Assembly (NCBI GenBank): GCA_020310875.1
Contig: CM035413.1
Location: 186,157,855-186,221,854, forward strand
DNA: 64,000 bases
Direction: 5' to 3'
Origin: Ceratopteris richardii
Lineage: Eukaryota; Streptophyta; Polypodiopsida; Polypodiales; Pteridaceae
The translations under genes were made by a program, and so were the position numbers. This document shows, piece by piece, positions 42,359-54,942 of this stretch; position 1 is the stretch's first letter, and each line of letters starts with the position of its first letter. The notes below the pieces were generated by a model. It ran no database searches and was not told the origin of the DNA. It saw only the letters and a list, made by a program, of their open reading frames with translations.

Positions 42359-44467
42359 CCCCCCCCTCTCTCGCATCTGTCGTCCCTGACAGACCCTTGT
42401 TGGGTGGGTCGTTGGATGTAGTACTCAACAACGTCTTGTGCTAAGTGATGTTCTGCAATCCGCAACCCTTTGGCCAAGTCCGTGAGTAGAGCATCCCAAT
42501 CTACCGGCCCGGGAACCTCTGGATGTGGTATACGTAACTTTTTTGAATGGAGAGCTTGTTCCACTGCAAACAACTACAATAAATGTGATGGTCTGGGAAC
42601 GAATATCTTTGAATGATATTCCCAGAATCCCGTGACAAACATTTCTTCAAACGTCTGTTTGAAGCAGGCTGCTAGATACTTGATACGCGTGTGCCATGCA
42701 TATACAACATTAATAGATGGTGTTGCGCTCATGTTGTAGACAAGGTCCTGATTACCTTCTTTAAATCCCATAGCTGACAGATGAGGTTCCTTGACAATCT
42801 TGAAGGTCCTAAAGGTGACCAACATAAGTTCAAAAATTTTAAGACACATTTGGGCCATGACATCAGGTACATTTTTGAACCGGACCCCCCAATGCCGAAT
42901 CATCGAGATCATATTATCCTATGGTAGGTTGGCCTTTAGGTGGTGCTAAGTAGACATAATTGAGCCATTTCTCGCATCCTTTGGTTGTCAGCACAGTTTT
43001 TGTGTATTCCGGCCATGACCTTCTTCGAAATACAGGGCAGTAGCATGGGTTGTATTTGATGTACAAAGGCATGTTATTCCATGTTCTTACCATCTCTGGG
43101 TAGGTTTCCAGTAGACGAATCCTCCATGTCGGTTGATGTATATTGCCCTGCTTGGCACTTGTTGGGATGTCGTCCGGTGCAAACTATGTAGCCGAGGTTG
43201 GTTCTCTTGAGGTGTGTTTCTTGATTTCGGCATTGTAGTCCACCATTAAGACACAGAAAGGAACATACAAATCGTCGGATGTGTCGATCCACCTATGATG
43301 GGAGAGGTTTCGAAAGTACTCTGATTTTATAACTACCTCTTCCAAATGTGACATTGACGCTATCTGAACTGCCACTCTATCATCATGGGTTGTGGCCACT
43401 TTCTCTAACCTCTGCATCCATTCAGGAGCCTCGATCTCAATGGTGTCCATGCCCTGTTCTGTTTGCTTGCCCCCTAGTGCAGGCATGGGAACGTATGGGT
43501 CTTCAAAGGTTTCCTCGATTTCAATTGGCACTAAGTCCTCAGGCTCAGGCTCTACAAGAGGTGAAGGTTGACGCTCGTATTGCATGACTTTACTTCGTAA
43601 TTCTTCTAGTTCTGCTTTGAGTTTTTCGACTTCTTCAGATGTGTCAACTGCGGTTGTGACTTTGCTTGGTGAGTCATGCTGGGTTGCCAACTGCTTTAAT
43701 AGGTCATCTCTTTCTCTTTCTAATGCTGCATTGGCTTCCAGGAGATCTGCATGAGTTTCTAACACAATTTGCATATTCTCTGAGGGAATGGCCTTGAATT
43801 TCTCTGGGTCGATTTCTTGCGGGGAACTCTCCATTGCTGCTTCCAAGTTTTCTTCATTTTGTTTCTGCAGCCGTTTATTCTCTTCGAGTGCTGTAGACAT
43901 GTGTTTTCGTAGGAGGGACAGATTGCGTCTGAGCTTGAGATTCTCCGTTATCTGGGAGTGCAGCAAATCATCCATTTGTTGCCTTTCTTCTGCATCTATC
44001 TGGGGTGGATTGGCTACTAACTGTTCATGTTGTTCCTGTAAAGTGGCATGTTGTTGTTGTAGTAGCCGCTTTTCCCTTTCAAGATCAATGAATTCTAGTT
44101 GAAGTTCTTCATGGCTTCGAAAGAGTCGTGTATGTTGGTTATCAAGATGCTGGTAGTGCTGTTGTAGTTGCGACATACACTGATACATATTATTAAATAC
44201 ATTATTAATAGGGGTGGATGCGGGGAGGGTGTTGAATGCAGAAGGGAAGGGAAAGGGGAAGGGGAATGGAAGTGTGGATGCGGTGCTGGAAAATGGTGAA
44301 GTGGGAGGTGGGGGAATGGGAGATGGTGGGTGTATGGGGGGAGGGAGAGGTGCGGAGGTGGGTGAGATGTCCATAAGATCAATGGTGGATGCAGTAGTGG
44401 GAGTGATTGTGAAGATTGGAATTGTGGGTGCGGTGATAGTGGTGAAAGTGTACAGTGGTGTGTGCAA
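42256..44467 (-). pseudogene. Third ORF of B, coiled-coil and C-terminal parts
   Basis: It is the counterpart of 1319-3560 in A. The frame 44467-43184 is open through the Pro-rich, coiled-coil and acidic segments, including LLHSQITENLKLRRNLSLLRKH and THADLLEANAALERERDDLL, which A has broken. A frameshift near 43190-43290 and a stop near 42912-42930 separate the C-terminal frames, and a stop lies at 42574. The last frame crosses the polypurine tract and ends at 42256, 103 bp inside the LTR. Shared length and end with A argue for a once functional protein. Family unknown. Confidence 0.7.
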
Positions 44468-44605
44468 TTGTGAATACGAACTGCTCAGAAGTGTGATTGG
44501 GGGAATCAGATTTTCTGTGGTTGCGGTTAGAATTACTGTTTCAGTGGCCGTATAGACAAAAGAGGTGGAGATAGGGTGTGTGGGTTGTGTGGGTTGACTG
44601 ACAAT

Positions 44606-46457
44606 CTATGCTTCGGTATGGGTAGTGGATTCGGAGGCGGTGACAGTAGTGGTTACACTGGTAGTGGGAGGTGAATGTGGTGGAGTTGGAGGCAGGGGTG
44701 GCAAAGGGGGTGACGGAGGTGCACTTGATACATGGGTTTCCTCAGTATCATGGACAGTGTGTGCGGTGCCCGTGGTTGTGGATGTGCCTTGTGATTCTGA
44801 TACTAATACATTCATCTGTTTTCTTGATCGAGGGGGACGTCTGCCGTATCTTCGCTTCGTTCTTCGTGCTTGTGCAAGGGCGGTATGCACCGTCTCAGGT
44901 ACTCCTAAAGCCTCAGATATCATGTCAAGAGTGGCGCGGTATTGCTCGTCTACGCCTTCCTCCTCAAGGATTTGATTCATGAGGGCCTTGCCTACTGCTA
45001 GGGACAGTCTATGTTGCTCTTGAACTCTGTTCATGGTATCATAGAGCTTTTTCAATGCCTTTGTGTAAGCTGGAGCACCTTCAAGTACCTGCAGAGCTTC
45101 CTGATCATATTACTGCTCTTCTTCCTCGGATTGTCCATCATGTTCCTCCTCTTGTTCCTCTTCTTCTTCACCCTCCACATCGACGACATCTGGTTGTCTG
45201 GGATGGGGTTGGTCTGTAGCAGTTTGTTGTCCACTAGCTTGCTCTGCCTCGACTTCCACGTTAACAGCCTCTATGATTCTGGCTACCTCCTCATCAATTA
45301 GGTCTTCTAAAGTGAATACGTGAGGGAACTCTAGGTCGGTTGGTACAGGTGGAAACACTAGATTTGGTCCATCAGTGTTGTGTCTTGGTAATCTGATAGT
45401 GAAGGGTTGTACCCGCCTTGGAAGTCGTGGAGTTGTCTCTGGTGTCAATGTCGCACCGTGGGGTTGTGCACAGGATCTGAACTGCGCCTCTCATTTTCTT
45501 AGATGGCGGTCCTGCGGTTGATAGTCTACGTTGGAATTCCTGTACCCTGGTCCAATTTAATGCCCTCTGCAGTGGCACATCATAAGCCAAACATCTATAC
45601 ACAATCCTGGTGAGGGCACAACATCCATACAGTACATACTTTTGTTTCTTATACCACCTTTGATGAGCCAAGTGGATTTGGTCGATAATCCAGTGGGGCA
45701 TGTTGATTGTCAAATCGAAGGCGTCGGCCAAGTATAAACTAAACCATATCTTTTTGGGTGGCATTGTAAACCTCTCCTGAGCGGGAAATGCAAAATGTTG
45801 CATGACCATTTGCAAATGAATGGCAATCGTAGGTGTCATTGCCACCATGTCCTTTAATTTTGTCAGATTCCTGTTCTTCATATTGTCGGGGACCATTGTC
45901 TCTTTCTCCGTAGGAATGTGCATACCTTTCATGTCTAGAGCTTCCCTTACCAAGTTGATAGTCAACCTGAAACGCTTCAGTTCATTGCCCCTTGTGAGAG
46001 ATGGGAGGACAAAGGGGCCGTATCCCTTTTTGTCTTTGCTCGGAGTGAGGGTGCTAATCAAATAAGAGCACCTTAGAAAATCGGGCTTTGGCAATTGGAA
46101 TTTGAAGTAATCGTAGAGTCCCGCCTTCTTCCATATAGGTTTCAGTCCCTCGTTATTCTGCAGTCTCTCAAATTCCCTGGTGAAAAAGTGATATCTGCCC
46201 CAGCGCCCATTGAACTCTATCTCGGCCTCCCACATGTAAGTGCCTTCACCCAAGGGTCCTGCCACATCACTGAACCAATGTGAGTTTTTGCTGCCCGGCA
46301 TTGTGTGCCCCTGTGGAGGATTTTGAACCGGTATGGCGTGTAATGCCCTCAATGCCACTGGTCGTTCCTTCAATTCCTCCTCAACGGGAAGACTTTCAAT
46401 GTCCACGACTTGGGGGCTGGTGCTTGCCTGGGAGCTAGTTCCTACCGTATCTGCCAT
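44606..46457 (-). pseudogene. Third ORF of B, N-terminal domain and acidic/Arg-rich segment
   Basis: The likely start is the ATG at 46457 (MADTVGTSSQ), 22 bases after the acceptor CACAG at 46479-46480. Unlike A, the first 360 codons are open: HWFSDVAGPLGEGTYMWEAE, RLTINLVREALDMKGMHI and LADAFDLTINMPHWIIDQIH. A one-base shift near 45470-45475 and a TAA near 45110 break it, then the acidic and YGRRPPR segments continue. The combined length to 42256 is about 4.2 kb, as in A. Confidence 0.7.
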
Positions 46458-46668
46458 GTTACTTCTTGCCTCCTGATTCTGTGAGAATATACAAACATGT
46501 GTTAACATTGTAAAGGACAAGATAGAACCATTTTTGTCCCCATTACAACATTAACATGAGGTTCGGGAGAGATTAGGGGGTTATTAAGTGCTCGGTGCTT
46601 GTGTGTGTAGTTAGTAATTGGGTAGACCTAAGAACTAAGTGGAATGATGTAGTGTGAGGGTGACGTAG

Positions 46669-47652
46669 TTAGTAGGTGGACATGGATTTACAACTGGGGT
46701 CCGGGGGTTTATTACAAGTTTTAGGTTGCCAAATGCAGTGGATGGGCTTTGATCTTGATTTTGTGGAGACTCTGAAGAGTTTGATAGGGGTATCTACTTG
46801 AGAATGAGGCTTCTTTGGGGCCCAGTTACGAGTGATTCTACTTTTGCGCATGGCATAATATGTGTCCGTGCCTGATGTGTAGAACTGGGCATTAGATATT
46901 CGAGTGATTGAAACATGTTGTATCGGGTGTGGCCTTGGTGTAGCTATTTGAGCCCGCAAGCAAGCCTTAGGCACCCAAATTTGTCGTGATTGTGGGCTGG
47001 CCTTCATTGACTGCGTGGGTACCCAAATAGACTTTATTTTCGCAGAAGAATTTATGAAAGACTTCTTATTAGTGTCGTGTTGTTGACTACTAATAAGAGG
47101 TTTTGGCCGTGGGATTGGCCTGGTCGCAACAGGGTGTTCGCCTTTCCGCATCCATACTTGTTTCAACGGCTGAAATAATCTGCTTTGCTCCTTTTTTTGG
47201 CCTCCAGTATAGGTAGTGCCCTGCTTCCTCTGTATTTGACCTGCCGTTGGTTGCTGCATCCCTCTGGACTTTGGAACAGAAGGGAGTGCCGTCTTATCCT
47301 TGACTTCGTTATTGAAACAATCCTCTTTCTGCATCATACAGTTTTGGACAAGAATAGCATTGTCAACTTCATGTGTGCCCCTGGAAGGACCAGGAGTTCG
47401 TGCTTTACCTAGTTCCTTGAGTGCCTCATTTTCCAATTCAACTGTGATTTGGCTATGATTTACCCATACCTGAAGAAGTCCACTTCTTAGGTTTAGGTTG
47501 ACTGTATGGTCATAGATCCAGTCCTGACCCAAGACAAGAGGCTCGGTGAGGTCCTCATCTTGACACACTAGTACTTTGACGGTCATTGCTTCGTCTTGAA
47601 TATAGAGGGGAAGTTCCACCTCGCCCATGCAAGGGGTTTCCACACCTCCCAA
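46669..47652 (-). pseudogene. Second protease end and WVPK-repeat region of B
   Basis: This 327-codon open frame joins the C-terminal half of the second retropepsin (GGVETPCMGEVELPLY, VLGQDWIYDHTVNLNLRSGL) to the basic region with SIWVPTQS, QIWVPKAC, NWAPKKP and CIWQPKTC. It proves that the two parts are one protein, which is less clear in A. LGQDW is intact. The region ends with a stop at 46669, 212 bases above the third-ORF start. Function unknown. Confidence 0.75.
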
Positions 47653-47690
47653 TCCTATGAGATATGCTTCTATAGGATTGACAGTTAATT

Positions 47691-48218
47691 TCAGTCTTGA
47701 CAGTAAGACAATTTAACAGCACTAGTGGCTGCACCTGAGTCAATCGAAGCTCTTACAGTCCTTGCACGCTTTCCTTGTCCTATCTCTAAGGTTATAAAAG
47801 GACGTCGATCAATTATCCTATGAGAGCTTATATCTGAAACTTTACACATAGCCACGTGATATCCTTGATCTGCATATGCATCTGTCCTAGGTTGCTCTCT
47901 ACCCTGTCTTCTCAACTTCATTCTCCGGATGCGCTCCAATGCTTCTGCTTGAGCTTCTTCTCGAATTCGTCTTTCTTCTTCTTTGCGTTTCTTAGCAGTG
48001 TTGAGTCGACTTAGCATCTCTTCCGTCAAAGGTTCTTGATATAACTTGACTCTGCATCCGCTTATGTAGCTTGGGAGAACATCGCCTTCTAATGTGGCTA
48101 GTTGCACTGCTCCACTTGTTGAAATTCTGTTAATGATCATGGGTCCGTAGCCTCTCTTCTCTAGTTTCCTCGCATGTTGTTTCAAAGTGTAGACTAATAC
48201 TAGATCGCCTGCCTTCAA
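47691..48218 (-). pseudogene. Integrase tail fused to second protease, B
   Basis: The frame runs from KLEKRGYGPMIINRI (GPY/F-like) through a basic helix and QGREQPRTDAYADQGYHVAM into RPFITLEIGQGKRARTVRASIDSGAATSAV. It shows directly that the second retropepsin is translated as an extension of integrase. A frameshift near 47691 then separates it from 46669-47652. Confidence 0.8.
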
Positions 48219-48292
48219 ACCTTTATCCTTAACGTGGGCATCAAAGTATGCCTTCTGTCGTTTCTTAGCTGCATATATCCCTGCAGCCGCTC

Positions 48293-49924
48293 TCAGTCTT
48301 GTTTCCCTAATCGTTCAAGGTCAAAAAGTCTTGAGGAGAGTTCATGACCCGTCCATTCATGCTCTTGTGCTACTTTCAATGTAGGTATTAAGAAGTCCAA
48401 CGGTAGCACTGCATTTTGGCCAAATACCATTTGAAAGGGGGTGGCTTGGAGTACCGTTTTGTAGGCGACTCGGTATGCCCAAACAGCGTGGTGTAGCTGT
48501 TTGTCCCAATCAGAGCGTTTATTGTTCACTAATTTTGTCAGTATGTTGCATAAGATCTTATTTGTGCTCTCAGCCTGGCCATTAGCTTGGGGGTGATAGG
48601 GGGCAGACTTCTTATGTACTACCAAGAATTCTTGGAGCAGATTTTCAATAACTTCATTCAAGAAGTGAGTGCCTCTATCACTAACTAGCTCTATAGGTAG
48701 CCCATATCTGGTGAACACATTCTCAAATAAAAACTTAGCTGTTGTTTGAGCATCGTTCTTCGTTGTGGCTTTTACCTCCACGCACTTGGTTAGATAGTCC
48801 GTGGCAACAATGATATATTCTGCATGGGAACCTTTAGCTGGGAGATTAATAGGACCTACAAAGTCTATTCCCCACTTAGAGAATGCACGTCCACCCATCA
48901 TCGGTTTTAGTGGCATCTCATCTTTGCGTATAGGATACTGAGTTCTCTGACAAACATCACACCGTTTCACATAGCTATGTGCATCCATGTGAAGGGTCGG
49001 CCACCAGAAGCCCGCAAATAGTATTGCCTTGATCACCCGATCTGGTCCAAAGTGTCCTCCTGCTACACCTTGGTGATCAGTTTCCAAGATCTTGAGATAT
49101 TCACTCTCATGGACACATAGTCTCAGGTAACCATCCTTACCACGCTTGTAGAGATTATCACCAATGAGTGAGTAATCTAGGGCTTCTTGTTCTAAACTCC
49201 TTTTCCTAGCTAGAGTCATGTCTGGAGGGAATGTTTTCGTCCTCAGGAAGGATACTAGTGATTCACTCCAATCTGGCACTATGGACACTTGATAAAGAGT
49301 GGCATGTTCCACAAGTGGTTTAGTGCAACAGATTGGGCATTCCTTGCACAACTTTTGGACATCAGCTTCCATAGTCGGCCAATGCACTCCGAGTCTCCTT
49401 AGTGTCTGTAGGGTTCGTTGCTTTGAGTAGTGTTGCTCTAATGCACCTACATGTGCTAATTGCAACCATTTGGCGTACTCATCCTCTTCCACACAACAAG
49501 CCAAGATCCCTTGATCTGTGTGCTTGTACATACTTCCTGCCATGATATGATACTTTTGGGCTCTTACTACCTCTCTATCCTGTGTGTTTACTACTGGGTG
49601 GTTAGGTCCATATGTCAATACTGGCACTAATGGCTTAGCCCACTGTGGCACCACTTCCAAATTAAACAAGTAAGCATCAGGAAGGTCATCTGACACTCCT
49701 TGTGGGGCTTCTCCAGATGTGAGCCTAGAGAGATGGTCTGCTCTCAAATGAGTCTTCCCTTTCCTTACCACAACCTCGAAGTCGTATTCCATTTGTAAGA
49801 GAAACCATCTTACTAATCTACCTGTATTGCATGGCTTGTTTACCAAGTACAACAGTGCTTGATGATCAGTAAAAAAATTTAAACTTATTTGCAAGCAAGT
49901 AATGTCTAAACTTTTTAACTGCAT
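48293..49924 (-). pseudogene. RNase H end and integrase of B
   Basis: A 543-codon frame covers FFTDHQALLYLVNKP, the linker, the zinc finger (HQGVAGGHFG ... KRCDVCQRTQ), and the full DDE core (KWGIDFVGPI, LVSDRGTHF, NGQAESTNK) up to VAYKTVLQATPFQMVFG. It retains Arg codons at the three places where A has TGA. It ends by frameshift at about 48293, in a stretch where A reads LERLGETRLRAAAGIYAAKK. Another shift near 49880 separates it from RNase H. Confidence 0.9.
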
Positions 49925-51079
49925 ATACCATGCCTAATCCCTCTTGTTCAGTGATTGTATAGTTTTGTTCAGTTGCATTTAACTGTCTACTAGCATAGGC
50001 AATTGGAAGATCCATATTACCTTCACCCGTAGGTTGTGCGAGTACACATCCAATAGCATAATTGGATGCATCCACATGAACATGAAAGGGGTTATTCCAA
50101 TCTGGTGTAGTCAAGATTGGGGCTGAACATAATCGTCGTTTAAGCTCATTGAAGGAATGCTCACATTCGTCAGTCCACTCAAAGTTAGTCAAAAGTCCAT
50201 ACAGAGGCTTTGCTATGATGGCATACATGTGTATAAACCGGCGGTAATAACCACAATGCCCCATGAAAGCTTGTACTTCCTTGACATTCTTTGGCTTAGG
50301 TAACTCGGCTATGGCTCTCACTTTCTCTTCATCAGTGGATATGCCATTCTTTGACACTATGTGTCCTAGAATCTTGCCTTGCCTGACCATAAAAACACAC
50401 TTTTCTGGGTTCAGGCAGACTTGATAATTCTTTACATTTGTCAAAGATTTGTCTGAGTTCAGGAATATGGGTTTGTCTAATATTGGAATGAGAACAAAGA
50501 TCATCAACATAGACTTCTAAGTTCTTCCTCAAGAACTCTTTAAATACATGGCACATCAGCCTCTGGAAGGTTGCAAGAGCATTGGTAAGCCCAAATAGCA
50601 TTACTCTAAAGGCAAAAATGCCCCATTCAGTGGCAAAAGCCGTCTTATGCTGATCCTCTGGAGCAATGGCTACTTGATTGTAGCCCGAAAACCCATCTAG
50701 GAAGCTGTACACTTCCTTGCCTGCTACTCTTTCTAAGAGATGCTCTGTGATAGGAAGCGGATAGTTATCTCGAATTGTGGATGCATTAACCTTCTTCAAG
50801 TTAATGCATACACGCAGCTTCCCATTTTTCTTGGGCACCACAACAATGGGGGATACCCATTCAGTGTGTTCAATTTCATAGATGAATCCAGCTTCTACCA
50901 GTCTATCTATCTCCTCTTTGATCTTAGCAGCATAGTTATCATTATATGTGTATGGCTTTTGCTTGGAGGGTTTGGCATCTGAGGTCATGGGGATAGTGTG
51001 TGAGCATATGTCAGGGTCCACTCCTTTCAAATCCTTGTAACTCCAAGCGAATACATCTCTGTATTCTCTTAGCAAGGCT
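49866..51079 (-). pseudogene. Reverse transcriptase and RNase H of B, 5'-truncated
   Basis: RT motifs match A: FIYEIEHTEWVSPIVVVPKK, LDGFSGYNQVAIAPED, and the intact catalytic motif VYVDDLCSHS. A frameshift near 50430 separates RT (51075-50332) from thumb and RNase H (50510-49866, with FHVHVDASNYAIG). The frame at 51079 begins mid-domain (MLREYRDVFAWSYKDLKGVDP), where the copia junction cuts off all upstream parts. Confidence 0.9.
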
Positions 51080-52474
51080 CTATAGGGAATACTGTCACAA
51101 GCACCAACAACTCCTCTTATCGTGTCATGGGAGTTGGTAAGATCATTCTGATTACTGTTGATGGTCGTTCTTTCACTTTGTTGGATGCTTTATTTGTGCC
51201 AAGGATCAAGAAAAATCCATTATCAGTTTTTGCATTAGCCAAGATTGCCCTGGTTGTGAAATTTGTTGATGATAGATGTACAGTTCATGATCTATCAAAT
51301 GGCGACATGATTATTGCTTCTAGCATTTTATGTCATGGGTTGTATAAGCTCATAAAATATGAAAAATCTATGAATGATTCAACATGTGAAGTACATGATT
51401 CTCAGGCTATGTCAGATGCAAAGCTTTGGCATGCACGCTTTGGTCATCTGAATTTTGCTAGTTTGCTATGCCTCCAGAAATCTAAAATGGTGTCCTCTCT
51501 GCCCAAACTTGAGGCACTACTCAGAAAACATGTCCGTGAAGGCTATATTTTGGGAAAAATGAGCATTCCTCCTTTCCAAAAGATGGTTCAATTGAAGCTA
51601 CTCAGAAATTGCAACTTGTTCATAATGATGTATGTGGTCCTATGCAGACACCCTCTTTTGGAAACTATCTTTACTTAGTGACTTTCATTGATGATTTTTC
51701 CAGGCATGCATGGGTATATCCATTGAAAGCAAAGTCCGAAGTGTCCATGTGCTTCAGACACTTTGTGGTTTTGGCTGAAAATCTATCAGCATGTAAAATG
51801 GGCACCCTCTGTTCGAGGGGGGGGGATATATGTCTTCTGACTTTAATGCATTTCTGGTTGAACATGGGATAAAACATCAATGTACAGTGTTGTATACACC
51901 TAAATATAATGTATTTGCTGAAAGAAAGAATAGGTCACTCATCGAGATGGCGAGGTGTATGATCAAGAGTCACACTTTACCACATAGTTTCTGGCTTGAG
52001 GCTTTCATGTGTGGAGCATATGTACTTAACATGTAGCCCACTAAAGCACTGCAGTCTATCACTTCATATGAGGCTTGGCATGGTCGCAGGCCATCTATTG
52101 CTCATCTGCCTGTTTTTGGTTGTTTGGCATATGCATAGTGCCTGAACTACATCATAGGAAATTGGATGATAAAGCAATAAAATGTATTTTTGTTGGGTAG
52201 AGTTCTGAAAGCAAAGGCCATCATCTGTATCATCCATAGACTAAATGCATTTTGGTTAGCTATGATGTTGTTTTTGTGGAAGACGCTATTTAGCCTTTAC
52301 TTTGATGTACAAAAGAGACATTTGTTAGCTCCAAAGACATGTATGATACTTTGTTGCCTCTGTTTACAGGTGGATAGTCTAGTGCTGGACCTAATGAGGC
52401 AACTTCTCAACCTTTACAGGTTTCATGTGATGATGCAGATTGTTCTATTTTTTATGCAGATTTACATGATGCAA
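51080..52474 (+). pseudogene. Copia fragment C6a: integrase (plus strand)
   Basis: It belongs to the C2 family. It starts in the protease-integrase linker and has KIILITVDGRSFTLLDALFVP, LWHARFGHLNFASLLCLQ, HNDVCGPMQTPSFGNYLYLVTFIDDFSRHAWVYPL and HTLPHSFWLEAFMCGAYVLNM. The catalytic SDRGGE region is broken by a frameshift near 51825 in a G run. The end near 52474 is an inverted junction with C6b. No LTR is attached. Confidence 0.82.
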
Positions 52475-53066
52475 GTGAAGTGAAGAAACTACCCTATGAG
52501 GTAATATGTTTGGTTGCCCCACTATCAAAATACCAAACATCTGAGTCTATTGTAGACATACATTTCTCATGAGAAGATGGGTCAAAACTGCAAACAGTAG
52601 TAAATGCCCATTCTTCATTCTGCACAAGATTTGCAAACTCTGTTTTGGACAATTCTTTATGATATGACCGTTTCCTTTATAGAAATTTTTGCTTTTCTGA
52701 TTTCTTCTCATCTTTTTCTTCCTTTTTCAAATGTGCAGCATTTGCAGGTTTCTGCTTACTAGTAGATGACCTCCATTAACCTTTGCCATTCTAACTAGCC
52801 AGGAAAGCTTGATCTGCAACACACATAATGGACTTGTTATGCCTACATTTATCTTCCTACAACAAAACAGAGTCTAACTCCTCAAATGTCAAGGCATTTG
52901 GATTGCCTTTGATCATCAAACGAAGAGTAGAAGCAAAACTCTGATATGAATCAGGAAGACCATTCAGAGCGGTCTACAGAAGTGAGCTATCTGGTATAAA
53001 TTCATGAGCAAAAATCAATTATTCCTTCAAGTCTTTGATCTTTGTTAGAAAACTATCCATAGAATC
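52475..53066 (-). pseudogene. Copia fragment C6b: gag end and protease (minus strand)
   Basis: It matches C2 at about 29395-30055, in the same minus orientation and opposite to C6a. Readable parts are the protease-side sequence with the FDSG-type region at about 52500-52560 and gag SLPDSYQSF-like sequence near 52940. Stops and indels break all frames. It ends at 53066, directly at the tandem repeat. Confidence 0.7.
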
Positions 53067-53162
53067 AAAAACTAGGAGTTTCTAGCAAACAGATGCCCAA
53101 AAACTAGGAGTTTCTAGCAAACAGATGCCCAGAAACTAGGATTTCCTAGCAAACAGATGCCC
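53067..53162. repeat. Three 32-bp tandem units at a junction
   Basis: The units at 53067-53098, 53099-53130 and 53131-53162 all contain CTAGCAAACAGATGCCC; the third differs at a few bases. The sequence is gypsy gag (KLGVSSKQMP), corresponding to LGVSSKQLPRF in A. Since 32 is not a multiple of three, the repeat breaks the frame. Confidence 0.95.
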
Positions 53163-53855
53163 AGGTTAACATCCATGAAACATTATTACACCTGTGGTGG
53201 TGACCACATGGCAAATGTGTGTCCCAATGTAACACAACCTCAAGCCAACCCTAGTGGTTAGTAGTGCACAATTGAAAGGTGATACACTAATCACATAGCA
53301 CAAGATTGCTCGTACAACAAACAAGTAGTCTGACAGAACTACCCCCAACTAAGTAGATATACAGGTCAGTACAATGCTCAACCTCATTACTACAGGCCCC
53401 CAAATAAGTACCCCTATCAGACTCAACCTAGTCCTCAACTAGTTTTAGCTTAGCAGCTGCCCCCACCAGCCAATGTAATTTCAATCAAATAGGTTGTTAT
53501 AGAAGAAAACCTTAGTAGGGCTTTAGTGCCTTCTTCACCCCTTATCACTGAAAGTGATCCTAATTCAAACAATTTCGATTCCACCCATGTAGATAGTCCA
53601 CCAGCATACTACACTAAGTCATCACAACACATGGAAGCATATCAATATGATAGTCCACCATTGGAACCCAACTGGGAGCCCGACTATGCTAATGTTATGT
53701 ATGCTAACCTTAACCCATGACCCCAGTTGAGATAGCCAAGACCACAGGGCCCTAAAGGACCATGCTTTAGGTGTGAAGGAGATCACTTCATAAAGGATTG
53801 CCCACATCCTCCAATAGTAGGGTAGTCACAATACTATAACATAGGCTTTTGTGCA
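53163..53855 (+). pseudogene. Gypsy element G5: gag nucleocapsid region
   Basis: It is related to gag of A but diverged. It has YYTCGGDHMANVC, CTIERxYTNHIAQDCSYNK, DSNNFDSTHVDSPPAYY, EPDYANVMYANLNP, CFRCEGDHFIKDC and GFCAEC, with several stops. The knuckle has the same short Cx2Cx3Hx4C spacing as A. The frame is cut at the GAATG duplication by copia element C5 and resumes at 60201 with GKEH. Confidence 0.8.
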
Positions 53856-53860
53856 GAATG
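53856..53860. repeat. Left target duplication GAATG of C5
   Basis: It precedes the TGTTGGTGC start of C5 and matches 60196-60200. Confidence 0.93.
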
Positions 53861-54916
53861 TGTTGGTGCATTTTACCCAAACCTACATGCTTGATATGAT
53901 TTGATTTATGTTCATTTATAGTCATGTGTAGACATATGAACACCTCTTGTAGAAGAGTATATTTTATCTCTTGTAATTGTGAAAGAAAGAATGGCTTAAG
54001 TCATCCATGATGTAAAAAGGAAATTCGTGGCTCTAACTACCTAAAACCATGAATCCATCAGCTAAGAGAATATCTCCTAATTCTTAGCATCACTTTTAGG
54101 TGAAGTTATTTGAATTCAAATTCAAAACTACCTCCAAAAGTAGCTATAAAAAGAGCAAGAAGGAAGTTGCTATGAGAGAGCTTGATTCATGCCCACTTCA
54201 TGTTCATTTGTAGAGATTGAAGAGCTTACTCCATATCTCTATCATTATACTCCAATTGTGCAAGTATTCATTGTCAGTGTGGTTGTAATTATATGTGAAT
54301 TTATACATTCATCATTTACTTCTTCTCTGTTTTATTCTCTGCTATACTCACTCAGAAGAGTAACTTCAGAAGCTCATAACTCGGGCTATCTGTAATCTTT
54401 TTCAGATTTTTAAAGTGCATTGGATTGCTCCCTAAGTCTACTTTATTTCAGCATCATTTAATTTATGTTTGTGATAAATCTATGTTTTTCTGCTCACTAG
54501 TCAAATCTCTATAGAGCCCCATAAATTGCAAGAGTGTTCTAGATTTTGCTAAATCTTTTTCTCATTGATCAATCAATCAATTGAAGTGTTTTAACTTGTA
54601 TTAGAAATCTATCTAAGTCTATTTGATATGTCCAAAAGGAATTTTTGTAATTCCTACCAGGTTGAGAGCATTGTTCATTATTTCCAACAGGTGTATGTAT
54701 AAAAATAGCAAGTTTTGGGAGCTAGTCATTTTGCAACTAGTCTGTCTTGACTCAAACCTTTAAGATACTTGTTTCAAAACACTTGGGTGATTTTTTTGTG
54801 GATTTAGAAAGCTAAAAGGGTCTACTAACCAAATCTGAAGTCTTAGTTGGCTAGTGTGAAGGTGGTTGTAGTAGCACCAACTCATCTTTGGATTGCATCC
54901 ACCATCTCTCTTTATA
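53861..54916 (+). repeat. 5' LTR of C5
   Basis: It starts TGTTGGTGCA and ends CTTTATA, where the 3' copy has CTTTACA. A TATAAAA box lies at 54145-54151. Confidence 0.92.
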
Positions 54917-54917
54917 G

Positions 54918-54929
54918 TGGTATCAGAGC
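54918..54929 (+). other. Primer binding site of C5 (initiator tRNA-Met)
   Basis: TGGTATCAGAGC, one base after the LTR end, is the standard site for copia elements. Confidence 0.93.
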
Positions 54930-54942
54930 ATAGTCAATCAAC

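Larger units (their letters stand above)
41654..51079 (-). mobile_element. Gypsy element B, second copy of the A family, truncated
   Basis: It keeps the 3' LTR, polypurine tract, third ORF, WVPK region, second protease, integrase, RNase H and RT in the same order as A. At 51079, within the N-terminal part of RT, homology stops and a copia fragment begins. Gag, leader and 5' LTR are lost. Protein identity to A is high throughout. The five bases before the LTR are AGGCC; the matching right copy is gone. Confidence 0.92.
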
